A stretch of DNA of 64,000 bases from positions 103,116 to 167,115 of the forward strand of contig NZ_JALRNF010000006.1 of NCBI RefSeq assembly GCF_030272895.1. The letters are read 5' to 3'. The notes beneath the pieces were generated by a model. It was given only the letters and a program-made list of their open reading frames with translations. It ran no database searches and was not told where the DNA came from. Source of the DNA: Pseudomonas sp. BGr12 (GTDB lineage Bacteria; Pseudomonadota; Gammaproteobacteria; Pseudomonadales; Pseudomonadaceae). This document shows, one piece after another, positions 1 through 9,108 of the stretch; the stretch's first letter is position 1, and every line of letters begins with the position of its first letter. Made by a program: the position numbers and the translations under genes.

Positions 1-1516
1 GGCGGCTGGATATCACGCAGGTCAGGGGTTGCCCATCACTGTGGTTGACCACCACGGCGACGTTGTTCAGGGCCTGGTCGCGGATCACCCGTTCGATGCG
101 CCGGGCCCGCTGGGCCGATTCTGCCCACAGGCCGATCTCTTCGGCGGTGTGGCCGATCACCTGTTTGGTGTTCCAGCCGAAGGTCTGGGTGAAGGCCGGA
201 TTGATCTCGATGAACTGACCGGTGTCTTGGCGGGTGACGCAGATCGGGTCGGGGCTGGCCTGGAACAGACTGGCGAATTTTTCCTCCGAGCTGACCAGGC
301 GTTGCTCGCGCTCGACCTGTTCGGTGATGTCCAGCAGGGTGCCGGCCATGCGTAGCGGTCTGCCTTGTTCGTCGCGGTACAGCCGGGCCCGGCTTTCGAT
401 GTAGCGCGAGGTGCCGTTTTCCAGCTGGATGCGGTAGGTGAACTGGTAGTTGCCGGCCGGTCCTTCGCGCAGGGTGCGGTAGGCCTGGCGCATCGTGGTG
501 CGCTCATGCTCCGGTACCCCTTCGAAGAACGCCTCGAAGGACTCGTGAAAAGGCACCGGCTCCAGGCCGTGCAATTCCGCTGCACGGGCCGAGCCATAGA
601 GCATGCCGCTGGGAATGTGCCAGTCCCAGGTGCCCATCTGCGCGGAGTCCAGGGCCAGGTCGAGGCGTTCCTGGCTGTCCTTGAGGGCTTGTTCGGCGCG
701 CTTGCGTTCGCTGGTGTCGACAAAGGTGCTGAGCAGGCAGGCCGTGCCTTCCAGTTCGATGTTCTGGGTGCTGAGGATGCCGTCGTGGATCTTGCCGCTG
801 CTGGCGCGAAACTGCACCTCGAGGATCACCGGGCCGCTGGTGTTGCGGGTGGCTTCGAGCACGACATTGCGCTGCTGCGGATTGACCCACAGGCCCAGCT
901 CGATGGTGGTCTTGTTGACCACCTGCTGGCACGGCCAGCCAAGGATCTGTTCGAAGTGCTGGTTGACCTCGTAGATCAGGCCGTCGGAGCGCCGGCTCAG
1001 GAGAATCACGTTGGGGCTCAGGTGAAACAGGGTGGCGAAGCGCTTTTCCGAGTTGATCAGCGCGGTTTCCCGTTCGCGCTGGCGGGTGATCTCGCGGATC
1101 ACCCCGATCATCTGCGGCCGGCCATGCTTGTCCTTGGCCAGGCTGCCGTTGATCTCCAGCCAGTGCAGGCTGCCGTCGGGCCAGCGGATGCGGTGGCGCA
1201 GGGCCTGTTCCACCGGCTCGCCGTTGATCACCGCATGAAAGGCCTGCAAGGTGCGGGCGCGGTCTTCTGGGGGGAGCAGTTCGAGGTAGTCGACGTCATT
1301 GGGCAGCGGCTGGTGGGGATCGAAGCCGAACAGCGCCTGGGTGCCCCGCGACCAGCTGATCTGCCCGGTCTCGACGTCCCAGAACCAGGCCCCCAGGCGC
1401 GCGCCATTGAGCGCCGCCAGCAGCTGCGGGGCGTTCTCCCAGGTTTCCTCCAGCGCCTGGGGGTCTGCCGCATGAATGCGCGGCAGGCGCGGAAAGGGAT
1501 TCGCTGATTTGGGCAT
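1..1516 (-). CDS. Multi-PAS sensory protein, 5' part (truncated by window edge)
   Basis: The frame is open from an ATG at 1516 down to base 1 with no stop, so about 505 N-terminal residues are present and the C-terminus lies outside. It begins MPKSANPFPRLPRIH with an AAAGG about ten bases upstream. I read four consecutive PAS/PAC units at roughly residues 30-150, 155-275, 280-405 and 410-505. PAC-type endings such as GVIREITRQRERE and AGTLLDITEQVERE, and repeated segments like SEKRFATLFHLSPN and SEEKFASLFQASPD, show the repeat. No transmembrane segment is evident, so it is probably a soluble sensor. The output domain (histidine kinase, GGDEF or EAL) is not in the window, so the function is only 'signal sensing'. 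The opposite strand also has a long open frame here, but it lacks protein-like features. Confidence 0.8.
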   Translation of the reverse strand, partial: MPKSANPFPRLPRIHAADPQALEETWENAPQLLAALNGARLGAWFWDVETGQISWSRGTQALFGFDPHQPLPNDVDYLELLPPEDRARTLQAFHAVINGEPVEQALRHRIRWPDGSLHWLEINGSLAKDKHGRPQMIGVIREITRQRERETALINSEKRFATLFHLSPNVILLSRRSDGLIYEVNQHFEQILGWPCQQVVNKTTIELGLWVNPQQRNVVLEATRNTSGPVILEVQFRASSGKIHDGILSTQNIELEGTACLLSTFVDTSERKRAEQALKDSQERLDLALDSAQMGTWDWHIPSGMLYGSARAAELHGLEPVPFHESFEAFFEGVPEHERTTMRQAYRTLREGPAGNYQFTYRIQLENGTSRYIESRARLYRDEQGRPLRMAGTLLDITEQVEREQRLVSSEEKFASLFQASPDPICVTRQDTGQFIEINPAFTQTFGWNTKQVIGHTAEEIGLWAESAQRARRIERVIRDQALNNVAVVVNHSDGQPLTCVISSR

Positions 1517-1574
1517 CGATACCAGACCTTTGGCGGTGACGCGTCCTGGAGAGTCGTACTGACCGGGTTCTACC

Positions 1575-2459
1575 TCAATGGCTCGGGGTGCTGGCATGGC
1601 TGTCGAGCAGGGCCATGAAGGCTCTGGCCGCATTCGACAGCGTGCGCTCGGTGTGCAGAATGTAGCCTAGCTGGCGGGACAGCTGTATGCCCGGCAAGGC
1701 GATGGGCGCCACCTGCTCATCGAGCATAGTGCGTGGCAGCACGCTCCATGCCAGGCCGATGGAGACCATCATCTTGATGGTTTCCAGGTAGTTGGTGCTC
1801 ATGGCGATGTTTGGGGTCAGGCCCTGGGCTTCGAACAGGCGCTGGACAATATGGTGGGTGAAGGTGTTGCCGCCGGGAAAGACCGCCGGGTGATGGGCGA
1901 TGTCCGCCAGGCTTACCGCGCCATTGCAGGCCAGCGGGTGCTCCGGTGCGGCGACGAAGTCCAGCGGGTCGTCCCAGACCGGCACGGCGCGTACCAGGTG
2001 ATGAGGCTCCGGCGCCAGGGTGATCACCGCGATTTCCGCCCGGCCGTGGAGGATTTCCTCGTAGGCCACCTCCGAGTCGAGAAACTGGATGTCCAGGGCG
2101 ACCTGCGGGTACTGGCGGGTAAAGGCTCGCAACAGCGGCGGCAAGCGGTGCAGGCCTATATGATGGCTGGTGGCCAGGGTCAGGCGTCCGCTGACTTCGC
2201 CGGTCAGGTTGGTCAGGGCCCGGCGGGTGTCGTCCAGCACGTTGAGGATCTGGTAGGCGCGCGGCAGTAGGGCGCGGCCGGCTTCGGTCAGGTTGACTTC
2301 GCGGCCCAGGCGGTCGAACAGCCGTACGTCCAGTTGTTGCTCAAGCCCGGCGATGCGTTTGCTGATCGCCGGCTGGGTCAGGTGCAGGCGTTCGCCGGCG
2401 CCTGAGAAGCTGCCGGTCTCGGCGACGGCAATGAAGGCATTGAGGTTGGCCAGGTCCAC
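1575..2459 (-). CDS. LysR-family transcriptional regulator
   Basis: This 294-residue protein has the LysR layout. An N-terminal winged helix-turn-helix spans about residues 1-60 (FIAVAETGSFSGAGERLHLT, then QPAISKRIAGLEQQL and LFDRLGREVNLTEAG). A periplasmic-binding-like effector domain spans about 90-290 (LTLATSHHIGLHRLPPLLRAF). The start is a GTG at 2459 preceded by AAGGAA. It is divergent from leuC across about 125 bp, the arrangement seen for the LysR gene next to leuC in other pseudomonads. It may therefore control leuCD or sense a branched-chain precursor, but the ligand cannot be read from sequence. Confidence 0.9.
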   Translation of the reverse strand: MDLANLNAFIAVAETGSFSGAGERLHLTQPAISKRIAGLEQQLDVRLFDRLGREVNLTEAGRALLPRAYQILNVLDDTRRALTNLTGEVSGRLTLATSHHIGLHRLPPLLRAFTRQYPQVALDIQFLDSEVAYEEILHGRAEIAVITLAPEPHHLVRAVPVWDDPLDFVAAPEHPLACNGAVSLADIAHHPAVFPGGNTFTHHIVQRLFEAQGLTPNIAMSTNYLETIKMMVSIGLAWSVLPRTMLDEQVAPIALPGIQLSRQLGYILHTERTLSNAARAFMALLDSHASTPSH

Positions 2460-2487
2460 TGCTCGAATTCCTTTTGGTTATCCAAAG

Positions 2488-2500
2488 CATAAAAATTATG
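2488..2500. promoter_or_regulatory. Inverted repeat between LysR gene and leuC (candidate operator)
   Basis: CATAA-AAA-TTATG is a perfect five-base inverted repeat inside an AT-rich stretch of an otherwise GC-rich genome. It lies between the divergent LysR regulator and leuC, where LysR proteins usually bind. It does not give an exact T-N11-A motif, so the assignment as the LysR site is an inference. Confidence 0.35.
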
Positions 2501-2503
2501 AAT

Positions 2504-2532
2504 TTGAGTTATTCAATCTAACCTCATAGCAT
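2504..2532 (+). promoter_or_regulatory. Candidate sigma-70 promoter for leuC
   Basis: TTGAGT at 2504-2509 and TAGCAT at 2527-2532 are separated by 17 bases, giving a plausible -35/-10 pair about 55 bases before the leuC start. The match is moderate (5/6 and 4/6). Confidence 0.4.
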
Positions 2533-2586
2533 CGTCCGTACAAGCCAAGGGGTTATTGGCATAGAAAGATGATGAGGAAGAGTCTG

Positions 2587-4020
2587 ATGGCCGGCAAAAC
2601 GCTCTACGACAAGCTCTGGGATTCGCATTTGGTCAAACAGCGCGACGATGGTTCGGCGCTGATCTATATCGATCGTCACATCATTCACGAAGTGACGTCG
2701 CCGCAAGCCTTCGAAGGCCTGCGCCTGGCCAATCGCAAACCCTGGCGCATCGATGCCAACATCGCCACGCCCGATCACAACGTGCCGACCACCCCTGAGC
2801 GCAAGGGCGGCATCGACGCCATTGTCGACCAGGTGTCGCGCCTGCAGGTGCAGACCCTCGACGAAAACTGCGACGAATACGGCATCACCGAATTCAAGAT
2901 GAATGACGTGCGCCAGGGCATCGTCCACGTCATCGGCCCGGAGCAGGGTGCGACCTTGCCGGGCATGACCGTGGTCTGCGGCGACTCGCACACCTCCACC
3001 CACGGCGCGTTCGGCGCCCTGGCCCATGGCATCGGCACTTCCGAGGTCGAGCACGTGCTCGCCACCCAGTGCCTGGTGGCCAAGAAAATGAAGAATATGC
3101 TGGTGCGCGTCGAAGGCAAATTGCCGTTCGGCGTCACCGCCAAGGACATCGTCCTGGCCGTGATCGGCAAGATCGGCACCGCCGGCGGCAACGGCCATGC
3201 CATGGAATTCGCCGGCAGCGCCATTCGCGACCTGTCCGTCGAAGGCCGCATGACCATCTGCAACATGTCCATCGAAGCCGGCGCCCGCGTGGGCCTGGTG
3301 GCGACCGACGAGAAGACCGTCGAGTACGTCAAGGGCCGTCCGTACGCGCCCAAGGGCGAGCAGTGGCAGCAGGCGGTAGAGGCCTGGAAGGACCTGGTGT
3401 CCGACGCCGATGCGGTGTTCGATACCGTGGTCGAGCTCGATGCCGCGCAGATCAAGCCGCAGGTTAGCTGGGGCACTTCGCCGGAAATGGTCCTGGCGGT
3501 CGACCAGCGCGTGCCGGACCCGGCCCGGGAAATGGACCTGGTCAAGCGTGGCTCCATCGAGCGCGCCTTGAAGTACATGGGCCTGAGCGCCAACCAGGCG
3601 ATCACCGACATCCAGCTCGACCGGGTGTTCATCGGCTCTTGCACCAACTCGCGGATCGAAGACCTGCGTGCCGCCGCCGAGATCGCCAAGGGCCGCAAGG
3701 TCGCCTCGACCATCAAGCAGGCCCTCGTCGTGCCAGGCTCGGGCCTGGTCAAGGCCCAGGCGGAGAAGGAAGGCCTGGACAAGATTTTCATCGAGGCCGG
3801 TTTCGAATGGCGTGAGCCTGGCTGCTCCATGTGCCTGGCGATGAACCCGGACCGCCTGGAGAGCGGCGAGCATTGCGCCTCGACCTCCAACCGCAACTTC
3901 GAAGGTCGCCAGGGTGCTGGCGGTCGTACCCACCTGGTGAGCCCGGCCATGGCCGCCGCCGCCGCAGTTACCGGTCGTTTCATCGATGTCCGTGAGTTGA
4001 TCCAAGGGAGCGCAGCATGA
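2587..4020 (+). CDS. leuC: 3-isopropylmalate dehydratase, large subunit
   Basis: LeuC with LeuD isomerises 2-isopropylmalate to 3-isopropylmalate in leucine synthesis. The 477-residue protein starting [12 protein letters not shown] is full length for the family. The three [4Fe-4S] ligands of the aconitase superfamily are visible: Cys352 in IGSCTNSR and Cys413/Cys416 in [13 protein letters not shown]. Two in-frame ATGs lie upstream at 2569 and 2572. I chose 2587 because GAGGAAG at 2574-2580 sits six bases before it and because family members begin [10 protein letters not shown]. The gene overlaps leuD by four bases (ATGA), so the two subunits are probably translationally coupled. Confidence 0.97.
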   Translation: MAGKTLYDKLWDSHLVKQRDDGSALIYIDRHIIHEVTSPQAFEGLRLANRKPWRIDANIATPDHNVPTTPERKGGIDAIVDQVSRLQVQTLDENCDEYGITEFKMNDVRQGIVHVIGPEQGATLPGMTVVCGDSHTSTHGAFGALAHGIGTSEVEHVLATQCLVAKKMKNMLVRVEGKLPFGVTAKDIVLAVIGKIGTAGGNGHAMEFAGSAIRDLSVEGRMTICNMSIEAGARVGLVATDEKTVEYVKGRPYAPKGEQWQQAVEAWKDLVSDADAVFDTVVELDAAQIKPQVSWGTSPEMVLAVDQRVPDPAREMDLVKRGSIERALKYMGLSANQAITDIQLDRVFIGSCTNSRIEDLRAAAEIAKGRKVASTIKQALVVPGSGLVKAQAEKEGLDKIFIEAGFEWREPGCSMCLAMNPDRLESGEHCASTSNRNFEGRQGAGGRTHLVSPAMAAAAAVTGRFIDVRELIQGSAA

Positions 4021-4661
4021 AAGCCTTTACCCAGCACACCGGCCTCGTCGCGCCATTGGACCGTGCCAACGTCGACACCGACCAGATCATCCCCAAGCAG
4101 TTCCTGAAGTCGATCAAACGCACCGGTTTCGGCCCGAACCTGTTCGACGAATGGCGTTACCTGGATGTCGGCCAGCCGTACCAGGACAACAGCAAGCGTC
4201 CGAAGAACCCGGACTTCGTCCTCAACCACGACCGCTACCAGGGCGCCAGCGTATTGCTCGCCCGCGAGAACTTCGGTTGCGGCTCGAGCCGCGAGCATGC
4301 GCCGTGGGCGCTGGAAGAATACGGCTTTCGCAGCATCATCGCGCCGAGCTACGCCGACATCTTCTTCAACAACAGCTTCAAGAACGGTTTGCTGCCGATC
4401 ATCCTCAGCGATGAGGAAGTCGACGCGTTGTTCAAGCAGGTTGAAGCCGACCCTGGCTACCAGTTGACCATCGACCTGCAGGCGCAGACCGTGACCCGTC
4501 CTGACGGCAAGGTACTGAGCTTCGAGATCGACGCGTTCCGCAAGCACTGCCTGCTCAATGGCCTGGACGATATCGGCCTGACCTTGCAGGACCGTGATGC
4601 CATCGAGGCGTTCGAGGGCAAGCACCGGGCGAGCCAGCCGTGGCTGTTTCGTGACGCCTGA
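4017..4661 (+). CDS. leuD: 3-isopropylmalate dehydratase, small subunit
   Basis: LeuD is the swivel-domain partner of LeuC. The 214-residue protein starts [20 protein letters not shown] and carries the conserved [14 protein letters not shown] and [16 protein letters not shown] segments of the small subunit. The ATG overlaps the leuC stop by four bases. The reading frame is intact and of normal length. A REP-type inverted repeat follows 16 bases after the stop, before the next gene of the leucine cluster. Confidence 0.97.
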   Translation: MKAFTQHTGLVAPLDRANVDTDQIIPKQFLKSIKRTGFGPNLFDEWRYLDVGQPYQDNSKRPKNPDFVLNHDRYQGASVLLARENFGCGSSREHAPWALEEYGFRSIIAPSYADIFFNNSFKNGLLPIILSDEEVDALFKQVEADPGYQLTIDLQAQTVTRPDGKVLSFEIDAFRKHCLLNGLDDIGLTLQDRDAIEAFEGKHRASQPWLFRDA

Positions 4662-4677
4662 TTGATGTGTTGAACCT

Positions 4678-4733
4678 ATCGCGGGGCAAGCCCGCTCCTA
4701 CACCCACCTGTAGGAGCGGGCTTGCCCCGCGAT
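4678..4733. repeat. REP element, family A, copy 1
   Basis: A near-perfect inverted repeat of about 56 bp whose arms read CGCGGGGCAAGCCCGCTCCTA and its complement, with a short loop (CACCCACC). It has the form of the paired REP sequences common in P. putida-group genomes. It lies between leuD and the methyltransferase gene and may form a stable hairpin in the transcript. Further copies are at 7908, 56541, 58136 and 61814. Confidence 0.9.
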
Positions 4734-4752
4734 CAAGACCCAGGAGATGCCA

Positions 4753-5517
4753 ATGACCAGCACCACCCACAAGGATGTCGTCCAGCGCCAGTTCGGCGAG
4801 CAGGCCAACGCCTACCTGAGCAGCGCCGTACACGCCCAGGGCAGTGAGTTCGCCCTGCTGCAGGCTGAGCTGGCCGGGCAGGAGCAAGCACGGGTGCTGG
4901 ACCTGGGTTGCGGCGCCGGACACGTGAGTTTCCATGTCGCGCCACTGGTGCGTGAAGTGGTGGCCTATGACCTGTCGCAGCAGATGCTCGACGTGGTCGC
5001 CGCCACCGCGACCGAGCGTCAACTGGGGAACATTGTCACCGCGCGTGGCGCCGCCGAGCGCCTGCCGTTCGCCGACGCCAGCTTCGACTTCGTCTTCAGC
5101 CGTTATTCGGCACACCACTGGAGCGACCTGGGCCTGGCCCTGCGCGAGGTGCGTCGGGTGCTCAAGCCGGGCGGCGTGGCTGCATTCATCGACGTGATGT
5201 CGCCGGGCAGCCCGCTGCTCGACACCTACCTGCAAAGCGTCGAAGTCTTGCGCGATACCAGCCATGTCCGTGATTTTTCCGCGGCCGAGTGGCTGCAGCA
5301 GGTCAGCGACGCCGGCCTGTTCACCCGCAGCCATACCCGCCAGCGCCTGCGCCTGGAGTTCGGCTCCTGGGTCGAGCGCATGCGCACCCCGCAGGTGATG
5401 CGTGACGCCATACGCCATTTGCAGCAGGCAATGGGCGAAGAAGTACGGCAGTATTACCAGATTGAAGCCGATGGCTCGTTCAGCACCGATGTCCTGGTGC
5501 TCTGGGCCGAGCGCTAG
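4753..5517 (+). CDS. Class I SAM-dependent methyltransferase (UbiE/COQ5-like)
   Basis: The protein of about 254 residues has a Rossmann methyltransferase core. Motif I is VLDLGCGAGHVSFHVAP, the acidic loop is VVAYDLSQQMLDVVA, and the post-motif region is LPFADASFDFVFSRYSAHHW. This is the Methyltransf_11 pattern; the substrate is unknown. I prefer ATG 4753 because AGGAG at 4742-4746 lies six bases before it, whereas an ATG at 4747 directly abuts the Shine-Dalgarno. It sits inside the leucine cluster between leuD and leuB, an arrangement I recall from other pseudomonads. No leucine-pathway step needs a methyl transfer, so its role is unclear. Confidence 0.88.
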   Translation: MTSTTHKDVVQRQFGEQANAYLSSAVHAQGSEFALLQAELAGQEQARVLDLGCGAGHVSFHVAPLVREVVAYDLSQQMLDVVAATATERQLGNIVTARGAAERLPFADASFDFVFSRYSAHHWSDLGLALREVRRVLKPGGVAAFIDVMSPGSPLLDTYLQSVEVLRDTSHVRDFSAAEWLQQVSDAGLFTRSHTRQRLRLEFGSWVERMRTPQVMRDAIRHLQQAMGEEVRQYYQIEADGSFSTDVLVLWAER

Positions 5518-5572
5518 TTATTTTTCCGGCCCGCCGTTGCGGCGAGTCGCTTGATTCGAACAAGAGGAACCC

Positions 5573-6655
<1,083 letters not shown>

Positions 6656-6660
6656 TCTCT

Positions 6661-6706
6661 CGGGCCCGCTGCTGTTTTTCCATGTGAAGCAGCGGCCCAC
6701 TTTTTA
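6661..6706 (+). terminator. Rho-independent terminator after leuB
   Basis: GGGCCCGCTGCT pairs with AGCAGCGGCCC (one bulge) across a loop of about 14 bases, followed by TTTTT. It directly follows the leuB stop and precedes asd, so it separates the leucine cluster from asd. Confidence 0.75.
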
Positions 6707-6723
6707 GCAAAGGTGTAGTTGCG

Positions 6724-7836
6724 ATGAAACGTGTAGGTCTGATCGGTTGGCGCGGTATGGTCGGTTCCGTGCTCATGCAGCGGATGCTGGAAGAGCAGGA
6801 TTTTGATCTTATCGAGCCGGTGTTCTTCACCACCTCCAACGTCGGTGGCCAGGGTCCGGCAGTGGGCAAGGATATTGCTCCGCTCAAGGACGCGTACAGC
6901 ATTGAAGAGCTCAAGACCCTCGATGTAATCCTGACCTGCCAGGGCGGCGACTACACCAACGAAGTCTTCCCCAAGCTGCGCGAAGCCGGCTGGCAGGGCT
7001 ACTGGATCGACGCCGCTTCCAGCCTGCGCATGCAGGATGACGCGGTCATCGTCCTGGATCCGGTCAACCGCAAGGTCATCGACCAGCAGCTCGACGCCGG
7101 TACCAAGAACTACATCGGCGGCAACTGCACCGTCAGCCTGATGCTGATGGGCCTGGGCGGTCTGTTCGAAGCCGGCCTGGTCGAGTGGATGAGCGCCATG
7201 ACCTACCAGGCGGCCTCGGGCGCCGGTGCGCAGAACATGCGCGAGCTGATCCGCCAGATGGGCGCGACCCACGCCGCCGTGGCCGATGACCTGGCCAACC
7301 CGGCCAGCGCCATCCTCGACATCGACCGCAAGGTTGCCGAGGCCATGCGCAGCGAAGCCTACCCGACCGAGAACTTCGGCGTGCCGCTGGCCGGCAGCCT
7401 GATCCCGTGGATCGACAAGGAACTGCCGAACGGCCAGAGCCGCGAAGAGTGGAAGGCCCAGGCCGAGACCAACAAGATCCTCGGCCGCTTCAAGAGCCCG
7501 ATCCCGGTCGACGGCATCTGCGTGCGCATCGGCGCCATGCGTTGCCACAGCCAGGCGCTGACCATCAAGCTGAACAAGGACGTGCCGATCGCCGATATCG
7601 AAGGCATGATCAGCCAGCACAACCCTTGGGTGAAACTGGTGCCGAACCAGCGCGAGATCAGCATGCAGGAGCTGAGCCCGACCAACGTCACCGGTACCCT
7701 GAACATCCCGGTGGGTCGTCTGCGCAAGCTGAACATGGGTTCGCAGTACCTGGGCGCCTTCACCGTCGGTGACCAGCTGCTGTGGGGCGCGGCCGAGCCG
7801 CTGCGTCGCATGCTGCGGATCCTGCTGGAGCGTTGA
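6724..7836 (+). CDS. asd: Aspartate-semialdehyde dehydrogenase
   Basis: Asd reduces aspartyl-4-phosphate to the semialdehyde, the branch point to lysine/diaminopimelate, threonine and methionine. The 370-residue protein starts [20 protein letters not shown], an NADP-binding GxxGxVG signature. The catalytic cysteine is Cys135 in [12 protein letters not shown], the same number as in E. coli. The catalytic histidine lies in [20 protein letters not shown] is about ten bases upstream of the ATG. A terminator follows. This is the functional Asd of the locus, unlike the homologue at 8027. Confidence 0.97.
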   Translation: MKRVGLIGWRGMVGSVLMQRMLEEQDFDLIEPVFFTTSNVGGQGPAVGKDIAPLKDAYSIEELKTLDVILTCQGGDYTNEVFPKLREAGWQGYWIDAASSLRMQDDAVIVLDPVNRKVIDQQLDAGTKNYIGGNCTVSLMLMGLGGLFEAGLVEWMSAMTYQAASGAGAQNMRELIRQMGATHAAVADDLANPASAILDIDRKVAEAMRSEAYPTENFGVPLAGSLIPWIDKELPNGQSREEWKAQAETNKILGRFKSPIPVDGICVRIGAMRCHSQALTIKLNKDVPIADIEGMISQHNPWVKLVPNQREISMQELSPTNVTGTLNIPVGRLRKLNMGSQYLGAFTVGDQLLWGAAEPLRRMLRILLER

Positions 7837-7858
7837 TCGCACCAGCGTGATGAACCAA

Positions 7859-7890
7859 GGCCCGTGCTGGTGACAGTGCGGGCTTTTTTG
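7859..7890 (+). terminator. Rho-independent terminator after asd
   Basis: GCCCGTGCT pairs with AGTGCGGGC (with G-T pairs) and is followed by TTTTTTG, 22 bases after the asd stop. Confidence 0.8.
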
Positions 7891-7907
7891 TTGGTCATTG
7901 CAGCCGC

Positions 7908-7962
7908 ATCGCGGGGCAAGCCCGCTCCCACGGGACCTGTAGGAGCGGGCTTGCCCCGCGAT
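7908..7962. repeat. REP element, family A, copy 2
   Basis: Inverted repeat with the same ATCGCGGGGCAAGCCCGCTC arm as the other family A copies. The left inner arm ends CCCAC and the right begins GTAGG, so it is a slightly asymmetric composite of the two variants seen in this window. It sits between asd and the asd homologue, after the asd terminator. Confidence 0.9.
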
Positions 7963-8026
7963 AGCTGTTCCACCGCCACGAATCCAAGTAAAGTGCCGCT
8001 CCCGCCGTTCCAGCAGAGGATTTTCC

Positions 8027-9037
8027 ATGAGCCAGCCTATTGATATCGCCGTGATCGGTGCCACCGGAGTCGTCGGTGAAACCCTGGTGCAGATACTCGA
8101 AGAGCAGGATTTTCCGCTGGGCACCTTGCACCTGCTGGCCAGCAACGAGTCGGCCGGCAGTGGCGTGATGTTTCGCAACAAGAGCCTGCGCGTGCGCGAG
8201 GTCGACAGCTTCGACTTCGCCAAGGTCAAACTGGCCTTCTTCGCCGCAGGTCCGGCCGTGACCCGCAGTTTTGCGCCCCGGGCCCAGGCAGCCGGTTGTG
8301 CGGTGATCGACCTGTCGGGCGGCTTGTCGGCCGAGCAGGCGCCGACGCTGGTTCCCGAGGCCAGCGCAGAGCGCCTGCAAAGCCTGTCGCAACCTTACCA
8401 GCTGAGCAGCCCAAGTACCGCCGCGGTGGCGCTGGCCGTCGCCCTGGCGCCGCTCAAGGGCCTGCTCGACATCGAGCGGGTCAACGTCACCGCTTGCCTG
8501 GCGGTCTCGGCCCAGGGCCGCGAAGGCGTCAACGAACTGGCCCGGCAGACCGCCGAGCTGCTCAATGCCCGTCCGCTGGAGCCACGCTTCTTCGATCGGC
8601 AGATGGCCTTCAACCTGCTGGCCCAGGTCGGCGCCAGCGATGCCCAGGGGCATGGGCTGCTGGAGCGTCGCCTGGTCAGTGAACTGCGTGAGGTACTGGG
8701 CTTGCCGGCCCTGAAGATTTCCGTGAGCTGCGTTCAAGTGCCGGTGTTTTTTGGCGATAGCTACAGTGTGTCGCTGCAAAGTCGTGAACCGATCGACCTC
8801 GCTGCAGTCAATGCAGCGCTGGAGGCCGCCGAGAGCATTGAGCTGGTGGAGGAGGGTGATTATCCGACGCCGGTCGGTGACGCGGTGGGCCAGGACGTGG
8901 TCTATGTTGGACGGGTGCGCGGTGGAATCGACGATGCCGAGCAGCTCAACCTCTGGTTGACCACCGACAACGTACGCAAGGGCGCGGCCCTGAACGCCGT
9001 GCAACTGGCGCAATTGTTGATAAAACAGATTGCGTAA
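8027..9037 (+). CDS. Asd-like (Usg-type) protein lacking catalytic residues
   Basis: The 336-residue protein is clearly homologous to aspartate-semialdehyde dehydrogenase. It has the nucleotide-binding GATGVVGETLVQILEE at 11-26 and a typical dimerisation domain. The catalytic cysteine motif (NCST in true Asd) is replaced by SPST, with Pro129 at the cysteine position. The catalytic histidine segment, usually RVPVxxGHS, reads QVPVFFGDS, with Asp244 in place of His. It is therefore probably not a dehydrogenase. The family is known as Usg and keeps its position next to fimV and truA in related bacteria. The role is unknown; a structural or regulatory one is possible. Confidence 0.85.
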   Translation: MSQPIDIAVIGATGVVGETLVQILEEQDFPLGTLHLLASNESAGSGVMFRNKSLRVREVDSFDFAKVKLAFFAAGPAVTRSFAPRAQAAGCAVIDLSGGLSAEQAPTLVPEASAERLQSLSQPYQLSSPSTAAVALAVALAPLKGLLDIERVNVTACLAVSAQGREGVNELARQTAELLNARPLEPRFFDRQMAFNLLAQVGASDAQGHGLLERRLVSELREVLGLPALKISVSCVQVPVFFGDSYSVSLQSREPIDLAAVNAALEAAESIELVEEGDYPTPVGDAVGQDVVYVGRVRGGIDDAEQLNLWLTTDNVRKGAALNAVQLAQLLIKQIA

Positions 9038-9045
9038 AAGATACT
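9017..9045 (+). promoter_or_regulatory. Candidate promoter for fimV
   Basis: TTGATA at 9017-9022 and GATACT at 9040-9045 are 17 bases apart and lie at the end of the preceding gene, about 65 bases before the fimV start. No experimental support. Confidence 0.4.
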
Positions 9046-9108
9046 TGCCGATAATTTTTGCCGGATGATTCTCGGTTGCCGGGGACGGTTCTTTCAAAGG
9101 AAGAGGTC

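Noticed and set aside
365..1507. A 380-codon plus-strand frame at the window start
   Set aside because: The minus strand here encodes four recognisable PAS units; the plus-strand product has only low-complexity Gln/Ala/Gly/His-rich sequence.
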